This document shows, piece by piece, positions 14,242 through 22,099 of a DNA stretch of 26,980 bases. Numbering within the stretch: position 1 is the stretch's first letter; the number at the start of each line of letters is the position of its first letter. The notes under the pieces are model-generated. The model was given only the letters and a program-made list of their open reading frames with translations, was not told the DNA's origin and did not search any database. The position numbers were made by a program, and so were the translations under genes. This DNA comes from Caldisphaera sp046536515 (lineage in GTDB: Archaea > Thermoproteota > Thermoprotei_A > Sulfolobales > Acidilobaceae). The stretch is from assembly GCF_046536515.1 (NCBI RefSeq), contig NZ_JAWDMQ010000018.1, positions 1-26,980 on the forward strand. The letters are read 5' to 3'.

Positions 14242-14320
14242 AAAATATAGCTATAATTTACTAAATTTAGAAAACAACAGACTTTTAAAGTCAGTTGTAT
14301 AAGTTTATTGGGGATAATAG
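14242..14320 (+). promoter_or_regulatory. Short intergenic region before the purine phosphoribosyltransferase
   Basis: 79 A/T-rich bases. ACAACAGACTTTTAAAGTCAGTTGT contains an imperfect inverted repeat (ACAAC..GACTTTTAAAGTC..GTTGT, 14273-14297, split here) that could be a terminator or an operator for the next gene, whose TTG start lies about 24 bases later. Confidence 0.4.
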
Positions 14321-14998
14321 TTGCCTAAAGTTCCAGTCAAATTAGTTGGTTGGTCTGAAATAGTAGATTGGACTTTTAACTTAAGTAAAATTATAGAAAA
14401 TTCTGGTTTCAAGCCTGATATTGTAGTTGCAGTTGCAAGAGGTGGTTATGTACCAGCAAGATTGCTATGTGATTTTCTTGGTATCAGCGATCTTTTAAGC
14501 GTGCAAAGCCAGCATTGGATTGAGGCAGCTAAGGTAACGCAAAAAGCTATATTAAGGCATCCTTTTAAAATTGATGCCGAAGATAAGAATATCTTAATAG
14601 TTGATGACATTGTTGATACAGGTGAAACGCTTAAGCTTGCAAAAGATTTCATTAAAGAAAGTTGGAATCCTAAAGATGCAAGAACAGCATCTCTACAATG
14701 GATAAGTACAGTTGCTAAGTATAAACCAGATTATTTCTTAATTGAAGTTAAGGATTGGTCATGGTTCCAATATCCATGGACAAGGCTTGAAGACGTTATT
14801 GAATTCATTGAAAGAATATTTAAAGAAGATATTAGAGCAAAAAATGGATTAAACTATGAAGAGCTTAAAAAAGTTTTTTCGGAATGGTATGGTATAAATA
14901 ATGAGGATTTAGGTTATTATTGGGACTTGGCTTTTGAAAAGTTACTGTCTAAAAAAATAATAGTTAAAAATGGAGATAAATATTATTATGGGCTATAA
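14321..14998 (+). CDS. gpt: Purine (xanthine/guanine-type) phosphoribosyltransferase
   Basis: 225 residues. It joins a purine base to PRPP in salvage. The PRPP-binding loop is ILIVDDIVDTGETLKLA (residues 90-106) and the PPi loop VAVARGGYVPARLL precedes it (37-50). The aromatic-rich EVKDWSWFQYPW segment matches the base-binding region of crenarchaeal 6-oxopurine phosphoribosyltransferases. About 60 extra residues at the C-terminus (helical, winged-helix-like in character) go beyond the core domain, as in other crenarchaeal members. The start is TTG, with GGGGAT upstream. Its stop overlaps the convergent pyruvate kinase gene by 6 bases. Confidence 0.88.
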   Translation: MPKVPVKLVGWSEIVDWTFNLSKIIENSGFKPDIVVAVARGGYVPARLLCDFLGISDLLSVQSQHWIEAAKVTQKAILRHPFKIDAEDKNILIVDDIVDTGETLKLAKDFIKESWNPKDARTASLQWISTVAKYKPDYFLIEVKDWSWFQYPWTRLEDVIEFIERIFKEDIRAKNGLNYEELKKVFSEWYGINNEDLGYYWDLAFEKLLSKKIIVKNGDKYYYGL

Positions 14999-16369
14999 TA
15001 ATTGCTTAACTTTTACTATAAATGAATTTTGTTCTATACTTCTAACAGCCTCTATAACAGTATCTCCTGTACCAATGATCCCTTCTTTTTTCAAATAATT
15101 TTCAGTTAAATTTAATCCTTCTTCCTCGTTGTTTGAGGTACCAATTATTATAGGCTTAACTCCCCAGAATATATTTAACTTTTTTGCTATTAATTCTGAA
15201 GGAGCTCCTGTATAAATTGGTTTTGAAGGTCTAAAACCAGATATTAGTCTAGACATATCTATTGTTGTTGCATATGATAAAATTTCAGCTCCTATATCAT
15301 TTGCTAAATCAACAACTCCTTTAGCTATTTTTGCTTCTGGTATATCAGAAATCTCTATTTTGTTTGGTAAAATGTGTTTTTGAGCTTCTTGTATAACCCT
15401 ACTTAACCATATTATTACTTGAACAGGGTATTTCCCTACAGAGGTCTCTGATGTAACTAAAAACCCATCTACACCCTCTTCAAGCGCTTTGTAAACATCA
15501 GATATTTCTCCTCTAGATGGAACAGGCCTTTCTACCATGCTCATAAATATTTCTGTAGCTAATATAACAGGTTTTAGTTTTTTTCTCGCACTTTCTATTA
15601 TTCTTTTTTGTATTATTGGTAACACTTCTAATGGAAAATGCATACCTAGATCTCCTCTAGCAACTACTATGCCATCTGCTGATTCGCTTATTTCGTCAAT
15701 GTTTTTTACTCCACTTGGCGTTTCAATTTTTGCTAATAACCCAATATTATTAGCCCCCTGTTTCTTAAGTGTTTCCCTTATGATATCTATATGCTTTGAA
15801 TTTCTTACAAAGCTTACCATAACATAATCGAAGTCTTTAGACGCAATAAATTTCATATCGTTCACGTCTTTATCAGTTATAGGAGGCATATCAAATTCTT
15901 TGCCGGCTATTACAACACCTTTTCTTGGCTCAAGTATGTCTCCTTCTATAACCCTTACCTCAGCAGAATCCTTTTCAACAGTTTCTATCTCAACTGATAC
16001 CTTTCCATCATCTATTAATACTTTGTCGCCTTGCTCTATAGATGAAAAGAAAACTCTATTATCTATTGGAATTCCCTCAGCCTTAGAATTTTCATATTTT
16101 AATATTAAGTTTTGTCCTTGTTGTATTTTAATAGGTTCAAAATTTCCTAATCTTACTCTAGGGCCTTCTAGATCTGCAATTTTTGTTACTGTTATTCCTA
16201 GCTCATTAGATGCTTTATTGATCAAACCTATAAAGTCTTCCCATTGTTTTTGATCGCCATGACTCATGTTTATTCTAAAGGCATCTGTTCCAGTAGCAAT
16301 CATTTTTCTAATTATATTGTAATCGTAGTTTGATGGACCTACAGTTGCAACTATCTTAAGCAATCTCAC
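14993..16369 (-). CDS. pyk: Pyruvate kinase
   Basis: 458 residues. It makes pyruvate and ATP from phosphoenolpyruvate, the last step of glycolysis. Motifs in order: KIVATVGPS (N-terminal), DAFRINMSHG, KIADLEGPRVRLG, the B-domain DDGKV, AKIETPSGV, VARGDLGMHFPLE with metal Asp, ATEIFMSM, RGEISDVYKAL and TSETSVGKYP. The C-terminal domain is present but lacks an obvious fructose-1,6-bisphosphate site, as in other archaeal enzymes. The start is GTG behind GGTGAT. It lies 6 bases after the nucleotidyltransferase-like gene on the same strand, probably co-transcribed. Confidence 0.93.
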   Translation of the reverse strand: MRLLKIVATVGPSNYDYNIIRKMIATGTDAFRINMSHGDQKQWEDFIGLINKASNELGITVTKIADLEGPRVRLGNFEPIKIQQGQNLILKYENSKAEGIPIDNRVFFSSIEQGDKVLIDDGKVSVEIETVEKDSAEVRVIEGDILEPRKGVVIAGKEFDMPPITDKDVNDMKFIASKDFDYVMVSFVRNSKHIDIIRETLKKQGANNIGLLAKIETPSGVKNIDEISESADGIVVARGDLGMHFPLEVLPIIQKRIIESARKKLKPVILATEIFMSMVERPVPSRGEISDVYKALEEGVDGFLVTSETSVGKYPVQVIIWLSRVIQEAQKHILPNKIEISDIPEAKIAKGVVDLANDIGAEILSYATTIDMSRLISGFRPSKPIYTGAPSELIAKKLNIFWGVKPIIIGTSNNEEEGLNLTENYLKKEGIIGTGDTVIEAVRSIEQNSFIVKVKQLL

Positions 16370-16375
16370 ATTTCA

Positions 16376-16936
16376 TCACCTCAAATATCCTATCTCTTTA
16401 AGCCTTCTTAATATCGTATTTTCCTCTCCCAATTCTTTTGCGGCTTCCACTATTTTATTCTCATCTATTTTGATTCTGTTTTTCTTTAAAATTATTAATA
16501 CTTCTTTTAATTTTTCTATGTCTTCTTCTTTACCAGAATAGGATTTTAAAACAAGATATTGTTCAATAGTTATTGCCCTAATTCTTAATCCGTTTACATC
16601 GATTCTCTGAGCATTTTTTATAAAGGACTCTGGTATGTAGAAGTCATATAAGTTATCATAAAGGTCTAAATTAATTTCCTCATTATTTATTATAGCTGTT
16701 ATTTTTGGAGTGTTTAACCAAGTGCGTCCATACAACCATTTATATTTTTCTGCAATCCCTTCATAGAAACCTTCGTTTTCTAATATACTTGGAGATTCTA
16801 CAAAAAGATCTATATCTTCTCCAACTTCTTCGCTCTTTATGTTTAATAGAATTACAGTATCTCCAATTACTGTAAACTTAATTCCTTCATCTAAAAGCTT
16901 TCTTATTATTTCTGTAAAGGCTTTTGATGAAACCAA
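16376..16936 (-). CDS. Nucleotidyltransferase-like protein
   Basis: 186 residues. FTVIGDTVILLNI followed by EDIDLFVESPSI resembles the G-[GS]...D-x-D core of the Pol-beta nucleotidyltransferase superfamily (AbiEii/MJ-type proteins), with the acidic pair in EDIDLF. The typical G-G-x-A before it is G-D-T-V here. INLDLYDNLYDFYIPE could supply the third acidic residue. The C-terminus is helical and charged. The substrate is unknown; it might be a nucleic-acid end or an inactive relative. TTG start, weak ribosome-binding site. It sits between livK and pyk on the same strand with a 54-base gap after livK. Confidence 0.6.
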   Translation of the reverse strand: MVSSKAFTEIIRKLLDEGIKFTVIGDTVILLNIKSEEVGEDIDLFVESPSILENEGFYEGIAEKYKWLYGRTWLNTPKITAIINNEEINLDLYDNLYDFYIPESFIKNAQRIDVNGLRIRAITIEQYLVLKSYSGKEEDIEKLKEVLIILKKNRIKIDENKIVEAAKELGEENTILRRLKEIGYLR

Positions 16937-16990
16937 ATATTATCCCAAAATAAAAAAGTGGTTGAAGAAAATAAAAAATGTATATTTTTA

Positions 16991-18283
16991 TTAAGGAGCA
17001 GGATAAACAGCTTTTCCAGTAGCTTCGCTAGGTGGCCATAATAATACAACTTTTGCTGTTCCATTTGGATATACCCATATTTGTGATGGTAATGGGTTTT
17101 CTCCAACTTGCATTCCAAATTGTGTTACATTGAAAAGCCCATCTATTGTAGTTATTTTTCCGCTAATTTCATTTAGTACAGCTGCTTTTATTGCTGTTTG
17201 GTTTAATGTACCAGCATCTTGTATTGCTAACCCAATAATTAAACCAGCATTAAAACCGGCTATTGATAAGAAGTTTGGTGCTGTTCCAGGATACGTGCTA
17301 TTCCATAATTCTTCGAATTCAGTCAAATTAGGTCCATAGTTAGGTGTATAACTGACTAAAGGAGGATATGCTAAGGTAAAGGTGCCGTTCATGTTTTTAC
17401 CAACTGAAGTCATGAAATTAGGTAATAGTTGTCCTGGGAAGTTAGTTAATACCATTGGGAAATAAGTACCGGATTCGGCAACTTGATTTAAGAAAGGTAT
17501 ATCATCAGTTGGATAACCTAGTTCTATAACTGCCTGAGGATTAGCTGCTTTTATAGTTGCTATATATGTTGAAAAATCAGATGTAGAAGTTGGATAGCTT
17601 TCATTCACTACTGCAGTAATTCCATACTGCTTGAAAAATGTACCTAAGAAGTAGTCTTGATAAGCATTAAAGTCGTTAGCAGCATATATAACAGCAACCT
17701 TTGTTATATTCAGAGAATGTAAGAAAGGCGCTACATAAGTTACAAAGTATGGAGACGCTGGCAATGATGTTAAAATTATATATGGGTTGTTTATGAAGAA
17801 AGCATAAGAAGACCCTGTCACATCCCATAATAATATGTGGCTAGCATTTGCATAAGAAACTGCTGGTGCAGTTAGAACTGAACCAAAGTCTGCAACTAAT
17901 ACATTAACATGATTTACTGTAACAAGTTGCTGGTAAAGTGATTGAGCTGTTGATGGATTGCTTTGATCATCATATGCCACTATTTTAACAGGTATTTTCT
18001 TACCGTATTGTTTAACATATATTCCACCGCTTTGGTTTATCCATTTAGCCCATACTTGTAAACCTTCATACTGTGACATAGATGATGAAACGAAGCTTCC
18101 AGTTGAGGCATATAATGTACCAATTAAAATATATGGAGGAGCTGCTACTGTTGTACTAGTTGTAGTAACTTTCTTAGTTGAATAATAATATGCTAATCCA
18201 CCAGCAATTACAACAACTATTATTACAACAACTATTGCAATTACAGCTCCTGTAGAAACAGATCTATACTTACTACCATCCAA
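16991..18283 (-). CDS. livK: Branched-chain amino acid-type ABC transporter substrate-binding protein, copy 1
   Basis: About 430 residues. An N-terminal hydrophobic helix (residues about 13-33, AVIAIVVVIIVVVIAGGLAY) anchors the protein outside the membrane, followed by a Thr-rich linker (VTTTSTTVAA) and a Leu/Ile/Val-binding type I periplasmic fold (ILIGTLYASTGSF; GLQVWAKWINQSGGI; VNVLVADFGSVLTAPAV). Many N-x-S/T sequons suggest glycosylation. It captures the ligand for LivHM/LivGF encoded next. TTG 18283 has GAGAGGTG 9 bases upstream; a GTG at 18295 overlaps that site and is less likely. It shares a 422-base identical segment with the second copy at the window end. Confidence 0.88.
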   Translation of the reverse strand: MDGSKYRSVSTGAVIAIVVVIIVVVIAGGLAYYYSTKKVTTTSTTVAAPPYILIGTLYASTGSFVSSSMSQYEGLQVWAKWINQSGGIYVKQYGKKIPVKIVAYDDQSNPSTAQSLYQQLVTVNHVNVLVADFGSVLTAPAVSYANASHILLWDVTGSSYAFFINNPYIILTSLPASPYFVTYVAPFLHSLNITKVAVIYAANDFNAYQDYFLGTFFKQYGITAVVNESYPTSTSDFSTYIATIKAANPQAVIELGYPTDDIPFLNQVAESGTYFPMVLTNFPGQLLPNFMTSVGKNMNGTFTLAYPPLVSYTPNYGPNLTEFEELWNSTYPGTAPNFLSIAGFNAGLIIGLAIQDAGTLNQTAIKAAVLNEISGKITTIDGLFNVTQFGMQVGENPLPSQIWVYPNGTAKVVLLWPPSEATGKAVYPAP

Positions 18284-18480
18284 AATTACATACACCTCTC
18301 TCTACTGATTTTTAAATATAATGCTAAGTATAAAAACTTTTAATATAACATACCACAAATAACTTTAATACAAAAACCTTGGAGAGTTACGTCATGGGTA
18401 AACACTAGTTTATAATACTAAAATACATAAATAATTAAATACTTTAGCAGATACAATAATAGTTCAGAAAGGGAAGAAGA
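18284..18480. promoter_or_regulatory. Divergent promoter region livK / livGF
   Basis: A/T-rich 197-base gap. On the minus strand TTATATTTAAAAA (about 18310-18322) is a candidate TATA box for livK. On the plus strand TTTATAATAC (about 18411-18420) or AATTAAATAC (18435-18444) could serve livG, whose start follows GGGAAGAAGA. Confidence 0.35.
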
Positions 18481-19203
18481 ATGTTAGAGATAAAGTCTTT
18501 AACAAAAACCTTTGGAAAACTAAGGGCTGTAGATAATTTCAATATGGAAGTTGAAAAAGGTGAAGTAAAGGCTCTTATAGGTCCTAATGGAGCAGGAAAA
18601 ACAACTGTAGTAAATTTAGTAACTGGGGTTTTGCTTCCTGACAACGGAAGGATCAGGCTTGATAATCATTGTTTACTAAAGCTAGCTCCATATAAAAGGA
18701 TCAAAGTTGGTATATCAAGAACCTATCAGATTCCAAAACCTTACCTTAATTTAACAGTTTTAGAAAACGTTTTAGTAAGCTCTTATTTTGGGGCAGGATT
18801 GAAGGGGGAAGAGGCTGTTTCTAATGCTATTGAAAGTTTGAAATTTGTTGGTCTTTATAGTATGGCAAATAAAAGTGCAAAAGAATTAAATTCAGAGCAA
18901 CAAAAACTTTTAGATTTTGCTAGAGCTCTCTCTATAAGACCTAAATACATCATGATTGATGAAATAGGAGCAGGCCTAGGCATTTCAGAGCAAGAAGAAA
19001 TAGCATCTAAAATAAGAGAACTGGGAAAGAAAGGGCTAGGAGTTATTTATATAGGGCATTTAATGAAAATGGTAAAAGCAGTTTCTGATACAGTAGTTGT
19101 TATGAATGAGGGTAAGAAAATTTTTGAAGGGTCATATGAAGATGCGGTAAATAATGAAGAAGTAATAAAAATCTATTTAGGTGAAAGGCATGCTAAAAGT
19201 TGA
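18481..19203 (+). CDS. livG: Branched-chain amino acid-type ABC transporter ATPase LivG, degenerate signature
   Basis: 240 residues. Walker A GPNGAGKTT (34-42), Q-loop TYQIPKPYLNLT with Gln83, Walker B YIMIDE with Glu161, and the switch His193 (YIGHLM) are present. The signature that normally reads LSxGQ is LNSEQ (136-140), with Glu in place of the critical Gly, and the DEP after Walker B is DEI. The motif order AKELN.EQQKLLDFARAL still aligns perfectly with LivG. With the normal LivF signature, this predicts an asymmetric heterodimer in which only one composite site is canonical. Overlaps livF. Confidence 0.88.
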   Translation: MLEIKSLTKTFGKLRAVDNFNMEVEKGEVKALIGPNGAGKTTVVNLVTGVLLPDNGRIRLDNHCLLKLAPYKRIKVGISRTYQIPKPYLNLTVLENVLVSSYFGAGLKGEEAVSNAIESLKFVGLYSMANKSAKELNSEQQKLLDFARALSIRPKYIMIDEIGAGLGISEQEEIASKIRELGKKGLGVIYIGHLMKMVKAVSDTVVVMNEGKKIFEGSYEDAVNNEEVIKIYLGERHAKS

Positions 19204-19888
19204 ACATATGTATTCTGGATATGGGGACTTAAAGATAATTAAAGACGTAACATTTAATGTAAACAATGATGAGTCAGTTGTAATACTAGGATTAAATGGA
19301 GCTGGAAAAACAACGTTGTTAAAATCTATAGCTGGCTTTGTAAAAATATTTTCAGGAAAAATATTTTTTGATGATAAAGATATAACTAATCTTGATGCAT
19401 ATAAAAGATCAAAGTTCGGTATAACGATGATAATGGAACAAGCTATTTTTCCAGATCTTACAGTAAAAGAAAACATGGAGATAGCTTATTCTAAAAATGC
19501 AAAGTCCAATTTTAATAAAGAACTTGTTGATGCTTTAAATAGTTTTCCTGAATTAAAGACATTTCTCAATATAAAGGCTCAAGCTTTGTCTGGGGGTCAA
19601 AGAAAGATGCTTTCTATGGCCATGGCCTTATTAGCAAAGCCCAAGCTTTTAATATTGGATGAACCATCATCAGGTCTTTCCCCATTAATGGTATCAAGGA
19701 TTGTAAAATATGCGGCATTATTAAAAGAAAAAGGTATAACTATGTTAATAGCAGAGCAAAATCCATCATTTATAGATATAGCTGATAGGGTAATAGTATT
19801 GGAGTCAGGAGCAATAAAGTTAATGGGTACAACTTCAGAAATAGCAAACAATAATGAAGTCAAAAAAACATTTTTCCAAGTTACATAA
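19190..19888 (+). CDS. livF: Branched-chain amino acid-type ABC transporter ATPase LivF
   Basis: 232 residues from ATG 19190, which has AGGTGAAAGG a few bases upstream; GTG 19181 is a less likely start. Walker A GLNGAGKTT (34-42), canonical signature LSGGQRK (133-139), Walker B LLILDEP (153-159), and the LivF-type AEQN in place of the H-loop histidine. IFPDLTVKENME is the LivF Q-loop region. It overlaps livG by 14 bases. It ends 3 bases before the stop of livM, which is transcribed towards it. Confidence 0.92.
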   Translation: MLKVEHMYSGYGDLKIIKDVTFNVNNDESVVILGLNGAGKTTLLKSIAGFVKIFSGKIFFDDKDITNLDAYKRSKFGITMIMEQAIFPDLTVKENMEIAYSKNAKSNFNKELVDALNSFPELKTFLNIKAQALSGGQRKMLSMAMALLAKPKLLILDEPSSGLSPLMVSRIVKYAALLKEKGITMLIAEQNPSFIDIADRVIVLESGAIKLMGTTSEIANNNEVKKTFFQVT

Positions 19889-19891
19889 AAT

Positions 19892-20818
19892 TTATGGAAT
19901 TGATTTTTTAAAGAATTTTTTAATTATTTGAGCTATACCACCAGGAAGGAATAATATTAGTAAAATCAATAAGATTCCGAAGAATAGCTGAACATAATAT
20001 GTATATGAAATATTAAAGTATTGATATATGCTGTATAGTACTACTGTTCCTATTATAGGGCCAATTATTGTTCCCAAACCACCAAAAAGGACAAAGGCAA
20101 TTATATAAACGCCTAAGGTTAATGCAAAAACTGTTTCAGGGTAGAAAAATGATGAATACCAACCGTATAAAGCACCGGCTATGCTGGCAATCATTGCACT
20201 TATTATCCAAGCTGTTCCTCTAGTTATGGGTACATTAACACCATCTAAATAAGCAGAAATAACACTATCTTTTATTGCTCTTAAAGCTAGTCCAAAACGA
20301 CTCGATTTAATCCAAGAAGTTAATAATATAACAAATACCAAGAAAATCGTTGCTATAATATATGTTAAATTGGGATTATATATGGTAACTAACGAAGCTC
20401 CTAAAGCTCCATTGGTAAATCTAGAAAGATCAGGAGATTGAACTAAATAATATATACCTTCAAATGCGGCAAGAGTAGCTATAGCAAAATAATGCGATTT
20501 TAATCTGAACAAAGGTAATAGTATTAATGCAAGAACGAGGTTTAATAAAAATCCAAAAATAAAGGCCTCAATAGGCATAAAGCCTAATCTCATTCCTATG
20601 TATACTCCATACGCTCCCATACCAAAGAAAACCATATATCCAAATGGTAAGTATCCTGTCAATCCATATATTATATTTAATCCTAAAGCCACAGTAGTTA
20701 AAATTATAATATTGAAAAAGAAAGTTTCATTAGAATATACTTTAGGCCCTATGAAGGCTACTAAAATCATTATAACAGAAATTATAATTGCTGCTATGTA
20801 GTTTTTTTCAAACTTCAC
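19892..20818 (-). CDS. livM: Branched-chain amino acid-type ABC transporter permease LivM
   Basis: About 308 residues with eight or more hydrophobic helices. GLTGYLPFGYMVFFGMGAYG is the conserved LivM segment, and SRFGLALRAIKDSVISAYLDGVN is the cytoplasmic coupling loop that contacts the ATPases. GGLGTIIGPIIGT is the late conserved motif. GTG 20818 follows GGAGGTG with 6 bases between; the longer frame to 20833 starts within or before that site. It overlaps the end of livH by 11 bases, so both are one operon. Confidence 0.9.
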   Translation of the reverse strand: MKFEKNYIAAIIISVIMILVAFIGPKVYSNETFFFNIIILTTVALGLNIIYGLTGYLPFGYMVFFGMGAYGVYIGMRLGFMPIEAFIFGFLLNLVLALILLPLFRLKSHYFAIATLAAFEGIYYLVQSPDLSRFTNGALGASLVTIYNPNLTYIIATIFLVFVILLTSWIKSSRFGLALRAIKDSVISAYLDGVNVPITRGTAWIISAMIASIAGALYGWYSSFFYPETVFALTLGVYIIAFVLFGGLGTIIGPIIGTVVLYSIYQYFNISYTYYVQLFFGILLILLILFLPGGIAQIIKKFFKKSIP

Positions 20819-21698
20819 GTTGAACACCTCCAAGAATTCCTCCAGGTTTAACTACAACTATTGCAAGCAAGGCTAAAAATGTAATGGCTAAACTTAGTCC
20901 AGATAAGTAGACTTGCAACAATTGATAAAAAATTCCAAAGACTATGCCTCCTATTATTGTGCTCAGCGGATTCCCTAAAGCTCCTATTATTACTATTGTG
21001 AAAGCTAATATTGTAATAAAATCTCCCATACTTGGGTATATAGTTCCCAAAATATATGGCCCTATTACTCCTGCCATTCCTGCAACTCCAAATCCATATG
21101 AGAAAGTTATAAGCGTTACCCATTTTGGATTAATTCCAAAGCTTATAGCTTGTTCTTGGTTCTGCATAAGTGCTTTTGTGGCTTTGCCTAACATTGTTTT
21201 GTTTAAATAAAAATAAGTTATTATAAGGATTATGGCTGATAAAGCTGTTATTGCCAAATAAACATTTGGAGTTTTGAATCCAAATAGATTAAATGCTCCG
21301 CCTAATAGTGCACTTGTAGGGATTGCATGATAGTAGTTTCCAAATACCATAAAAGAAATTGCTTCTATAGCTAGTGATAAACCGAAGAAGGCTGTAAAAG
21401 AATTCATCTCTGGATCGTTGCTTGACTTAAGCTTTGGAACAAATGCCAAGTATATTAAAATACCTAATAAAAAGAAAATAGGAAATGCTACTATGAAACT
21501 TATACCTTCTTTTATATTATAATAAATTAATAGATAATATGCCAAGTATGACCCTAGCATTACTATATCTCCATGAGATAAATTTATCATTCTTACTACT
21601 CCAAAGACTAAATTAAGTCCTAAAGCCATAAAAGCATAGTAAACTCCAACTAGTAATCCTATTATTATAGCATAGGGAAGTAAGGCAATCGCTGCCAA
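20808..21698 (-). CDS. livH: Branched-chain amino acid-type ABC transporter permease LivH
   Basis: 296 residues with about eight hydrophobic helices. GLNLVFGVVRMINLSHGDIVMLGSYLAY is the LivH hallmark near residues 27-54 (shown in parts: NLVFGVVRMINLSHGD), and LGKATKALMQNQEQAISFGIN is the coupling loop. TTG 21698 is preceded by AGGTGG. It is first in the livHM operon and forms the membrane channel with LivM. Confidence 0.9.
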   Translation of the reverse strand: MAAIALLPYAIIIGLLVGVYYAFMALGLNLVFGVVRMINLSHGDIVMLGSYLAYYLLIYYNIKEGISFIVAFPIFFLLGILIYLAFVPKLKSSNDPEMNSFTAFFGLSLAIEAISFMVFGNYYHAIPTSALLGGAFNLFGFKTPNVYLAITALSAIILIITYFYLNKTMLGKATKALMQNQEQAISFGINPKWVTLITFSYGFGVAGMAGVIGPYILGTIYPSMGDFITILAFTIVIIGALGNPLSTIIGGIVFGIFYQLLQVYLSGLSLAITFLALLAIVVVKPGGILGGVQREV

Positions 21699-21850
21699 AT
21701 TGGACCACCTTTTTGCATCAAAATTTGTATATAAGTTTAGGAATTAAAGCTTTATAATTAGCAAATTAATAAAGTTATAAATTCATTATACTCTAACTTT
21801 AATATTTTTCAATATTTTTTAAGATATGGAGGGCAACCAAGTGAAATATT

Positions 21851-22099
21851 ATGAGAGCGCATGATGCATTGAGAAAGGCATTTATTAAATTTAATGTACC
21901 AGCCGATCCTTATAGCTTAATGGAGCTTGAAAGCTTTGTCATATCGAGTAGAAATAAAAATAAGAATAATTCAAATTATTTATCGTTAATTTCGAACTTG
22001 GAAGCTATATTAATTAGGCAAGAAATAGAAAATGCTAACCAAATTTCCAAAAAAATAGCTGATTATGTTCTAGATTTATGTAAAGACGGGTGTAGTTAA
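21851..22099 (+). CDS. Small helical protein of unknown function
   Basis: 82 residues, predicted mostly helical and soluble (MRAHDALRKAFIKFNVPADP; LISNLEAILIRQEIENANQI; KIADYVLDLCKDGCS). No family recognised. It overlaps the DHH phosphoesterase start by one base, so it is probably co-translated with it and may be a partner. The strong ribosome-binding site GGAGGG (21827-21832) is placed for a GTG at 21841 that opens a 7-codon frame overlapping this ATG, rather than for the ATG itself. Confidence 0.6.
   Translation: MRAHDALRKAFIKFNVPADPYSLMELESFVISSRNKNKNNSNYLSLISNLEAILIRQEIENANQISKKIADYVLDLCKDGCS

Noticed and set aside
18160..18245. Repetitive ACAACAACTATTATTACAACAACTATTG sequence in livK (and again at 26890-26980), considered as a direct-repeat array
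   Set aside because: It is simply the codons of the Val/Ile-rich membrane anchor; no spacer-repeat pattern, so not CRISPR or a replication iteron.
20848..21123. Open frames opposite or out of frame within livH and other genes
   Set aside because: Low-complexity translations lying inside strongly conserved genes; no independent start signals.
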